Source: Rubrivirga marina
GTDB taxonomy: Bacteria; Bacteroidota; Rhodothermia; Rhodothermales; Rubricoccaceae
Assembly: GCF_002283365.1 (NCBI RefSeq)
Contig: NZ_MQWD01000001.1
Span: forward strand, 1,731,390 to 1,795,389
Length of the DNA: 64,000 nucleotides
Reading direction: 5' to 3'
Shown here: positions 1 through 6,150 of the stretch, piece after piece
Layout of the letters: each line of letters opens with the position of its first letter
Numbering within the stretch: position 1 is the first letter of the stretch
The notes under the pieces: generated by a model
What the model was told of the DNA's origin: nothing
Seen by the model: only the letters and a program-made list of their open reading frames with translations
Database searches by the model: none
Translations under genes and position numbers: made by a program

Positions 1-18
1 GCGCGCGTCCGGGCCCGC

Positions 19-489
19 TCACACCTCTCGCCACATCACGAAATGGGGCCCGATGCCCGGGATGTCGAACTCGGGCCCGACGGCCATCATCCCGAGGCGC
101 TCGTAGAACGGGACGGCCACGAGGCGCGCGTTGCACCACAGGAACCGCCCGCCGCCCTCGCGGACGACGGCGAAGCACTCCTCCAGCACGGCGCGCCCGA
201 GCCCGGTCCCCCGCGCGGCGCCCGACGTCGCCATCCCGCGGAGGCGCCAACTCGCGCCGTCGGCGTAGGCCGCCTCGGGGATCTCGTCGCGGTTCGCGTC
301 CGGCGGCGCCTCCGCGTAGACCGTCCCGACGCCGTCGGGCTCGGCGGCGCCGTCGCGGAAGGCGGCGACGTGGACGGCCACGGTCTCGTCCTGGTCGTAC
401 GTCGCCAGCCGGTCGGTCCAGGTCGGGCGGAGGGCCTCGGTCCGCAACGGGCGGACGACGGCGGCGGGGACGCGGCGGGCGGCGGGCAT
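19..489 (-). CDS. GNAT-family N-acetyltransferase
   Basis: Predicted cytoplasmic acyl-CoA-dependent N-acetyltransferase of 156 residues; the substrate cannot be told from sequence. The acetyl-CoA binding motif A is visible as ARGTGLGRAVLEE, preceded by the beta-strand 'WRLRGMAT' and followed by 'FYERLGM', a typical C-terminal GNAT segment. The ATG at 489 is chosen because the residues further upstream in the same frame are proline/arginine-rich with no GNAT similarity. It is divergent from the endonuclease III-like gene with about 80 bp between them, so the two probably share a promoter region. Family call is secure, role unknown. Confidence 0.85.
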   Translation of the reverse strand: MPAARRVPAAVVRPLRTEALRPTWTDRLATYDQDETVAVHVAAFRDGAAEPDGVGTVYAEAPPDANRDEIPEAAYADGASWRLRGMATSGAARGTGLGRAVLEECFAVVREGGGRFLWCNARLVAVPFYERLGMMAVGPEFDIPGIGPHFVMWREV

Positions 490-568
490 TGGAGGGGCGG
501 TCCAGTGGGGCGGGGCCCGAAAAGCTACCCGACGCCGACCCGCTCGCGCCGCCGGAGGTCTCACGGGC

Positions 569-1351
569 ATGGACCTGTTCGACCCGCCCCCCGACTCGCC
601 CGAGGCCGCCGCCGAACCGACAGGTCGACGCAGTCAGGCCGACCGCCTCCGCGTCAAGGCGCTCCGCATCCACGAGATCCTGTGCGAGGCCTACGGCTGC
701 CCCGTCCCCTACTTCTCCGATAAGGGCCCGCTGAGCGAATTGGTCTCGGCCCTCCTCTCGCACCGGACCAAGAACGCCGACAGCGGCCGCGCCTACACCC
801 AGCTCCGCGAGCGCTTCCCGACGTGGGAGGCCGTCCGCGACGCGCCGGCCGAGGAGGTGGAGGAGGCCATCGCGCCCTGCACGTGGCCCGAGCAGAAGGC
901 GCCGCGCATCCAGGCCGTCCTCCGCGCGATCACCGAGGCGCCCGAGGTCGACGGCCTCGGCCTCGACGAGTTGGCGGACTGGCCGGCCGACGACGCCCGC
1001 CGCTGGCTCCAGGCGTTCAAGGGCGTCGGACCCAAGACGAGCGCGGCCGTGCTCCTCTTCAGCCGGCTCCGGGTCCCCGCGCTGCCCGTCGACAGCCACC
1101 ACCACCGCGTGGCCCAGCGGCTCGGGCTGATTCCGATGTCGATGGCGGTCGGCCCCAGCCACGACGCCCTCGCGGCCCTCGTCCCGGGCGACTGGGACGC
1201 GCAGCGGGTCTACGACCACCACGAGGCGCTCATGCTCCACGGGCAGAAGTGCTGCTACTACCGGCGCCCCGCCTGCTCCCGCTGCCCGGTCTACGACCTC
1301 TGCGTGTGGGAGGGGAAGGGGGCGCCTCCGCCCGACGCGGAGACGAGCTGA
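569..1351 (+). CDS. Endonuclease III-like DNA glycosylase (HhH-GPD, 4Fe-4S)
   Basis: Base-excision-repair glycosylase of the Nth/MutY superfamily, 260 residues. The helix-hairpin-helix reads FKGVGPKTSAAVLLF, with the lysine in the place of the Nth catalytic Lys. It is followed by VDSHHHRV, where the aspartate matches the conserved catalytic Asp of Nth (VDTH in E. coli). The C-terminus has a full Cx6Cx2Cx5C iron-sulphur loop (CYYRRPACSRCPVYDLC). It is longer than E. coli Nth (211 aa) because of an N-terminal extension of about 30 residues. A palindromic hairpin follows the stop codon. It could be a divergent Nth or a related glycosylase with other substrate preference, so no gene symbol is given. 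Confidence 0.9.
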   Translation: MDLFDPPPDSPEAAAEPTGRRSQADRLRVKALRIHEILCEAYGCPVPYFSDKGPLSELVSALLSHRTKNADSGRAYTQLRERFPTWEAVRDAPAEEVEEAIAPCTWPEQKAPRIQAVLRAITEAPEVDGLGLDELADWPADDARRWLQAFKGVGPKTSAAVLLFSRLRVPALPVDSHHHRVAQRLGLIPMSMAVGPSHDALAALVPGDWDAQRVYDHHEALMLHGQKCCYYRRPACSRCPVYDLCVWEGKGAPPPDAETS

Positions 1352-1355
1352 GGTG

Positions 1356-1379
1356 CCCCGCCTCGGCACCGAGGCGGGG
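1356..1379. repeat. Palindromic element copy 1 (intergenic hairpin)
   Basis: Arms CCCCGCCTCGG / CCGAGGCGGGG (11 bp, perfect) with a 2-nt loop, starting 5 nt after the glycosylase stop. It has no T-tract. It sits between convergent genes and may end transcription from both sides. Confidence 0.85.
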
Positions 1380-1390
1380 GGAGCCGGGAC

Positions 1391-1885
1391 CTACTCGACG
1401 TAGCCGAGCTTGCTCTGGCGCCGGTCGCGGCGCTGCGGGCGCTGGACCACGACCTCCGGCTCGCACACGCCGGCGTCGTAGTCGCCGACCTCGCGGATCA
1501 CCTCGTCCCGGCTCGCCTCGACGCGCCGGCCCTCGAGCTCGCTCGCGATGACGCGGACGATGAGGCCGTTGAGCGGGGTCACCTGGTAGCGGGCGGTCTT
1601 CGGCTCGGCGTTGGGGAGGCCGACGCCGCTGTCGTCGGTCAGGAAGAGGTGACGGGACTGGGTCAGCACGGCGGGGCGCGCGTGACGTACTCGGCCTCGT
1701 CGGCCACGCCGGAGGCGGCGACGGGGTAGAGGCGGAGGCCGCGCGCGCGGGCCTCGCGGACGGCGGCCAGCGTCCGGTCCACGCGGTCGTCGTGCGGCGG
1801 GGCATCGGCGACGAGGAAGGCGACGCGGGCGGCCGTCCGGTCCGCCAGTCGAGGTCGAGCGCGGCCTCGAGCGCCTCCCCCTTGC
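1391..1885 (-). pseudogene. Decayed von Willebrand factor A (vWA) domain gene
   Basis: Remnant of a vWA-domain protein spread over three reading frames on the minus strand. The pieces, 5' to 3', are EALEAALDLDWRTG (about 1885-1845), then RVAFLVADAPPHDD through LYPVAASGVADEAEYVTRA (about 1826-1680), then VLTQSRHLFLTDDSGVG to the stop at 1391. Joined, these match the order of the second half of a family of bacterial vWA proteins (from memory of the family). Frame changes are needed near 1827-1845 and near 1670-1680. The first half, which would carry the MIDAS DxSxS motif, is absent upstream of about 1885. Only the last 92 residues form an open frame, from a GTG at 1669, and it may be annotated elsewhere as a small hypothetical protein. 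Sequencing error could explain one frameshift but not the missing N-terminus. Confidence 0.7.
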
Positions 1886-1920
1886 GATCGGTGAAGAAAC
1901 GGCGGAGGGAGAACGTTATC

Positions 1921-1940
1921 TGTTGCAACAAATACCTATG
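1921..1940 (+). promoter_or_regulatory. Candidate promoter with palindrome TGTTGCAACA
   Basis: A short AT-rich island in a GC-rich background contains the perfect 10-nt palindrome TGTTGCAACA followed by AATACCTATG, 29 nt before the start of the NTF2-like gene. The TTG and TAnnTATG elements are weakly like the Bacteroidota -33/-7 signals. An operator role for the palindrome is inference. Confidence 0.35.
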
Positions 1941-1968
1941 CCTCAACCCACTCCCCCCCCCCACCCCC

Positions 1969-2331
1969 ATGGCCACGCTCCGCGACAAGGTCGACGACCT
2001 CAACAACCGCATCCTCCAGGGCGACATCCTCGGCGCCTTCGAGGACTACTACCACGACGACGTCGTGATGACCGACGCCGGCCAAGAGCCGCGCGTCGGC
2101 AAGGACGTCAACCGGACCTACGAGGAGGCCTTCGTCAACGGCCTCACCGAGTTCCGCGGCGCCGAGGTCAAGGGCGTCGGCGTTGACGAGGAGGCCGGCA
2201 AGGCCCTCGTCGAGTGGCACTTCGACTTCACCCACGCCGACTATGGCGACCAGAAGTACGACCAGGTCGCCGTCCAGACCTGGGAGGACGGCCAGGTCGT
2301 CGACGAGAAGTTCTACAAGCTGATCGTCTGA
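1969..2331 (+). CDS. NTF2/SnoaL-like fold protein
   Basis: Small soluble protein of 120 residues, predicted to adopt the cone-shaped NTF2-like alpha+beta fold. The pattern is an N-terminal helix (RDKVDDLNNRILQGDILGAF), then YYHDDVVMTD, a central helix, and alternating strands ending VVDEKFYKLIV. Such proteins are either small enzymes (isomerase or hydrolase) or ligand-binding proteins; nothing here separates these. The ATG at 1969 follows a long C tract and starts the conserved fold; in-frame codons upstream are arginine-rich and not protein-like. A hairpin follows the stop. Confidence 0.8.
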   Translation: MATLRDKVDDLNNRILQGDILGAFEDYYHDDVVMTDAGQEPRVGKDVNRTYEEAFVNGLTEFRGAEVKGVGVDEEAGKALVEWHFDFTHADYGDQKYDQVAVQTWEDGQVVDEKFYKLIV

Positions 2332-2350
2332 GCCCCGCGCTCCGTACGAC

Positions 2351-2385
2351 ACGGCCCGCCTCGGTTCATCACCCGGGCGGGCCGT
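2351..2385. terminator. Hairpin between convergent genes
   Basis: Perfect 10-bp arms ACGGCCCGCC / GGCGGGCCGT separated by 15 nt, 20 nt past the stop of the NTF2-like gene and before the converging DUF1232 gene. No T-run follows. Bidirectional terminator is likely. Confidence 0.6.
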
Positions 2386-2430
2386 CCTATGTCGGCGCGG
2401 TCGCGGAATCGGCCCGGCCGTCCGCCGGGG

Positions 2431-2868
2431 CTAGTACGGCGGGTTGAGCGTCTCCGGGTCGGCCGGGGCGTTCGTGAGCTCCCAGTCCTCGAACCGGGCG
2501 AGGTCGTCGCGGATGGCCTTCATGATGTACGCGACGACGACGGCGTCGTCCAAGAAGCCCGTTCCGAGGATGAAGTCCGGGATCAGGTCGGCGGGGGTCA
2601 CGAAGTAGAGCAGGCCGGCCGCGACGAACACGATGCTCTTCCACGGGAGGTGCCGGTACTCGCCCTTGGCGACCGCGCCGGCGAGGCGGACGAGGCGGGG
2701 GACGTCGGCGCGGAGCGAGCCGATCCGGCTACGGTCTTCCCGGAGCTGGGACTGCGCGCGGCGGATGACGGCGCGGAGCCGGCTTGGGTGGTCGGCGAGC
2801 TCCTCGGCGTCCTCGCGGACGAGGCGGAGGCCGCGGCGGGCGGTGGAGCGGTCGGAAGAAGAGGCCAC
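2431..2868 (-). CDS. YkvA-like DUF1232 membrane protein
   Basis: Protein of 145 residues with the DUF1232 signature: a hydrophobic stretch VFVAAGLLYFVTP immediately followed by ADLIPDFI and GFLDDAVVV. The first 75 residues are charged and predicted helical. The start is a GTG at 2868; an upstream in-frame alternative gives only low-complexity sequence. DUF1232 proteins are widespread and mostly uncharacterised; a membrane-associated role is all that can be said. Confidence 0.8.
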   Translation of the reverse strand: MASSSDRSTARRGLRLVREDAEELADHPSRLRAVIRRAQSQLREDRSRIGSLRADVPRLVRLAGAVAKGEYRHLPWKSIVFVAAGLLYFVTPADLIPDFILGTGFLDDAVVVAYIMKAIRDDLARFEDWELTNAPADPETLNPPY

Positions 2869-2952
2869 GTCGGGTCGGGGGAGGCGTGGGCATGGTACGT
2901 CGCGGAGGCCCCACGGTTGCCAGCCGGCTCCGTCCGCCCCCCGCCGGCCGGG

Positions 2953-2960
2953 TACCTTCC
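2953..2960 (+). promoter_or_regulatory. Candidate -7 element TACCTTCC
   Basis: TAnnTT-type octamer 18 nt upstream of the Asp-box protein start. It resembles the Bacteroidota -7 consensus TAnnTTTG only in part, and no -33 TTTG is seen at the right distance. Confidence 0.25.
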
Positions 2961-2978
2961 AGCGACTCCCCCAGACCG

Positions 2979-5957
2979 ATGCGCCGCGTTTCCGCTTTCG
3001 CCCTCCTCGCCCTGCTCGCGAGTTTCGCCGACGCCCAAAACGTCGATCCCGTCGTCCACCTCCCCAACGACGTCGCGCCGACGCCGGCGGCCGAGCGGCT
3101 GGAGGCGGCCGCTCAGCGCGAGCGGCTGGCCGAGGCGTCGCCCGTCGCCGAGGTCCCGTTCCGCTCCGTCGGCCCGACGGTCATGAGCGGGCGCGTGACC
3201 GCCGTCGAGGGGCGCCCCGGCGACCCGTCCACGTTCTACGTCGCCTACGCCTCGGGCGGGCTGTGGGTCACGGACAACGGCGGCGCCAGCTTCGTCCCGC
3301 TCTTCGACCACATGCCGACGATCACGATCGGCGACCTCGACGTGGACTGGCGCGACCCCGAGGGCGACGGACCGACGCTGTGGGTGGGCACCGGCGAGGC
3401 CAACTCGTCGCGGTCGTCGTACGCCGGGACGGGCGTCTACCTCAGCCGCGACGGCGGCGCGACCTGGGAGCACGTCGGGCTCGAAGAGACCCAGCACATC
3501 GGCCGCGTCGCGGTCCACCCCGACGACCCGCAGACGGTCTACGTCGCGGCCACTGGCCACCTCTACTCGCCGAACCCGGAGCGCGGCGTCTACCGCACGA
3601 CCGACGGCGGCGCGACGTGGGAGAGGACGCTCTTCGTGGACGACGACACGGGCGCCATCGACCTGATCCTCGACCCGACGAACTCGGATCGCGTCTACGC
3701 CGCGACGTGGACCCGAAGCCGCCGCGCGTGGGACTTCCGCGAGGGCGGCCCCGGCTCGGCCATCTGGGCGAGCGACGACGGCGGCGCGACCTGGGAACGC
3801 CTGAGCGTCGAGGGCTCCGGCTTCCCGACCGGCGCGACGGTCGGGCGGATCGGTCTCGACGCCCACCCGAGCGGCGTGCTCTACGCCGTCGTCGACAACC
3901 AGGCGCGGCGGCCGGACGAGCCGGACGACGACGAGCCGGCCGTCACCCGTGACCGCCTCCGCACGATCTCGCGGGCCGACTTCCTCGAGCTGGCCGAGGA
4001 GGACCTCAACGCGTTCCTCGACGCCAACAACGTCCCCTACAGCTACACCGCCGAGTCGATCCTCGAGGACGTCCGCGATGGCCGTCTCGACCCGGCCGAC
4101 CTCATCGCGTTCCTGGAGGACGCCAACGCCCAGCTCTTCGACACGCCTGTGATCGGGGCCGAGGTCTACCGCTCCGACGACGGCGGCCGGAGCTGGACCC
4201 GGACGCACGAGGACACGCTCGACGACCTGTTCTACTCGTACGGCTACTACTTCGCCATCGTCCGCGTCGACCCGGCCGACGCCGACCGCGTCTACGTCCT
4301 GGGCGTCCCGCTCGTGGCGAGCGTCGACGGCGGCGCGACGTGGGAGCGCGCCGACGCCGAGCACGTCCACGTCGACCACCACGACCTCTGGTTCGACCCC
4401 GAGCGGCCCGGGTTCGCGCTGTCTGGCAACGACGGCGGCCTCAACCTGACCTACGACGGCGGCGCGACGTGGACGAAGCTCAACCGTCCGGCCGTCGGCC
4501 AGTTCTACACCGTCCAGGTCGACGACGCCGAGCCGTACAACGTCTACGGCGGGCTCCAGGACAACGGCGTGTGGGTCGGCCCGAGCACCTACGAGCCGTC
4601 GCCCGAGTGGCGGGCCGAGGGCGACTACCCGTACCGCCGGCTGTTCGGCGGCGACGGGATGCAGGTCCAGGTCGACGAGCGCGACGGGACGGTCTACACC
4701 GGCCTCCAGTTCGGCAACTACGTCCGCACGACGCGCGACGGCGGCCCCATCGAGCGGACCGTGCCGGAGCACGAGCTCGGCGAGCGGCCGTTCCGGTTCA
4801 ACTGGCAGGCGCCGATCTGGCTCAGCCGCCATCTCCCGGATGTCCTCTACATGGGCTCGGACAAGGTCCACCGCTCGCTCGACCGCGGCGAGACGTGGGA
4901 GGCGCTCTCCGAGGATCTCACCGGCGGCGGCCGGCCCGGGGACGTGCCGTACGGGACGCTCACGAGCCTCCACGAGTCGCCGTTCGAGTTCGGCCTGCTG
5001 GCGGCCGGCACCGACGACGGCCACGTCTGGGTGACGGAGGACGGCGGCCGGACGTGGCGCGACCGCTCGGCCGGCCTGCCCGAGGATCTGTGGGTAAGCC
5101 GCGTCGAGCTCTCCGGCCACGAGACGCGCCGGCTCCTCGTCGCGCTCAACGGTTACCGCTGGGACCACTTCGACAGCTACGTCTACCGCTCCGACGACCT
5201 CGGGCGGACGTGGGAGCGGATCGGCCTCGACCTGCCCGCCGAGCCGGTCAACGTGGCGAAGGAGGACCCGCACAACCCGGACGTCCTCTACGTCGGAACC
5301 GACGGCGGGCTCTACGTCTCGCTCGACGGCGGCCAGTCGTTCTCGGCCTTCCACGGCCAGCGCGCCCGCCTCGGCACCGAGGTGGAGGAGGCCGGGCCGT
5401 TCGACGAGGTCGAGGAAGGCTCGCGGTTGCCGTACGTGCCGGTCCACGACCTCGTGGTGCAGGCGCGCGAGCGCGACCTCGCCGTCGGCACGCACGGCCG
5501 GTCGCTGTGGATCGCTGACGTGGGCCTCGTGAGCCGGCTCACGGCCGACGTGATGGCGCGGACGCTCCACGTCTTCCCGCCCGACACGCTGGAGCATCAG
5601 TCCAACTGGGGCGAGCGTGGCTACACCTGGTCCGACCCGAGCGAGCCGTCCGTCGATGTCGGGTACTGGACGACGGCGGCGGGCACGGCCCGCGTCCGCG
5701 TGCTCGACGCCGACGGCGGGGTCGTCCGCCAGTGGGACGACGCGGCGGAGCCCGGCCTCAACCTGATGGCCTACAACCTCGTCTCGGACGAGGCCCTCGA
5801 AGACGACGCCGAGGCGGGCGAAGACACAGGCGCCTTCTACCTCGTGCCGGGCACGTACACGGTCGAGGTGTCCGTCGGCGGCGCGACGGCAACGGCGCCG
5901 CTCGTCGTCGAGCCCGGCCCCGAGCTACGGAGCCGAGCGCGGAAGAAGATGCCGTAG
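2979..5957 (+). CDS. Secreted Asp-box (BNR/sortilin-like) beta-propeller protein
   Basis: Exported protein of 992 residues. The start at 2979 gives a clear signal peptide (MRRVSAFALLALLASFADAQ). The mature part carries at least ten Asp-box motifs of the type S/T-x-D-x-G-x-x-W, such as SRDGGATWE, TTDGGATWE, SDDGGATWE, SVDGGATWE, TYDGGATWT, TEDGGRTWR and SDDLGRTWE. This is the hallmark of sialidase/VPS10-sortilin type propellers. A non-propeller insert of about 70 residues lies near residues 325-395, and a beta-sandwich-like tail covers the last 120 residues. Relatives are usually labelled glycosyl hydrolase, but no catalytic residues can be assigned. Residues 797-802 (RLGTEV) are encoded by a copy of the dispersed palindrome. 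Confidence 0.85.
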   Translation: MRRVSAFALLALLASFADAQNVDPVVHLPNDVAPTPAAERLEAAAQRERLAEASPVAEVPFRSVGPTVMSGRVTAVEGRPGDPSTFYVAYASGGLWVTDNGGASFVPLFDHMPTITIGDLDVDWRDPEGDGPTLWVGTGEANSSRSSYAGTGVYLSRDGGATWEHVGLEETQHIGRVAVHPDDPQTVYVAATGHLYSPNPERGVYRTTDGGATWERTLFVDDDTGAIDLILDPTNSDRVYAATWTRSRRAWDFREGGPGSAIWASDDGGATWERLSVEGSGFPTGATVGRIGLDAHPSGVLYAVVDNQARRPDEPDDDEPAVTRDRLRTISRADFLELAEEDLNAFLDANNVPYSYTAESILEDVRDGRLDPADLIAFLEDANAQLFDTPVIGAEVYRSDDGGRSWTRTHEDTLDDLFYSYGYYFAIVRVDPADADRVYVLGVPLVASVDGGATWERADAEHVHVDHHDLWFDPERPGFALSGNDGGLNLTYDGGATWTKLNRPAVGQFYTVQVDDAEPYNVYGGLQDNGVWVGPSTYEPSPEWRAEGDYPYRRLFGGDGMQVQVDERDGTVYTGLQFGNYVRTTRDGGPIERTVPEHELGERPFRFNWQAPIWLSRHLPDVLYMGSDKVHRSLDRGETWEALSEDLTGGGRPGDVPYGTLTSLHESPFEFGLLAAGTDDGHVWVTEDGGRTWRDRSAGLPEDLWVSRVELSGHETRRLLVALNGYRWDHFDSYVYRSDDLGRTWERIGLDLPAEPVNVAKEDPHNPDVLYVGTDGGLYVSLDGGQSFSAFHGQRARLGTEVEEAGPFDEVEEGSRLPYVPVHDLVVQARERDLAVGTHGRSLWIADVGLVSRLTADVMARTLHVFPPDTLEHQSNWGERGYTWSDPSEPSVDVGYWTTAAGTARVRVLDADGGVVRQWDDAAEPGLNLMAYNLVSDEALEDDAEAGEDTGAFYLVPGTYTVEVSVGGATATAPLVVEPGPELRSRARKKMP
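5366..5385. repeat. Palindromic element copy 2 (inside the Asp-box gene)
   Basis: CCGCCTCGG CA CCGAGGTGG: 9-bp arms with one G-T wobble, lying in frame in the Asp-box protein gene and encoding RLGTEV followed by an acidic segment (EEAGPFDEVEEG). This is the most diverged of the five coding copies. Confidence 0.7.
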
Positions 5958-6010
5958 GCCGGTGGAGGGAGGGGGGCGCCGACGAGGTGCCCGACGTCGG
6001 CCGCCTCGGG

Positions 6011-6038
6011 CGCTGTGTCGGACGAGTCCGACACGGCG
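6011..6038. terminator. Hairpin downstream of the Asp-box gene
   Basis: CGCTGTGTCGGAC / GTCCGACACGGCG form a 13-bp stem (one T-G wobble) around a 2-nt loop GA, 53 nt after the Asp-box gene stop. It is not a copy of the dispersed palindrome. There is no T-run; it could be a terminator or an operator for the subtilase gene that follows. Confidence 0.5.
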
Positions 6039-6150
6039 GCGGTCGACGATCCGACGGGGAGGGGAGGGGATGTCCGCTGGTGACGGGGCACTATGTCTAG
6101 GAGGTTGAGAGCCGGGCCCACGCCCTTCTCTCCCTCTCCACCTCCCACAC

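Noticed and set aside
2598..5597. A 999-codon open frame antisense to the Asp-box gene
   Set aside because: Composition is low-complexity and the sense strand has a signal peptide and ten Asp-box motifs.
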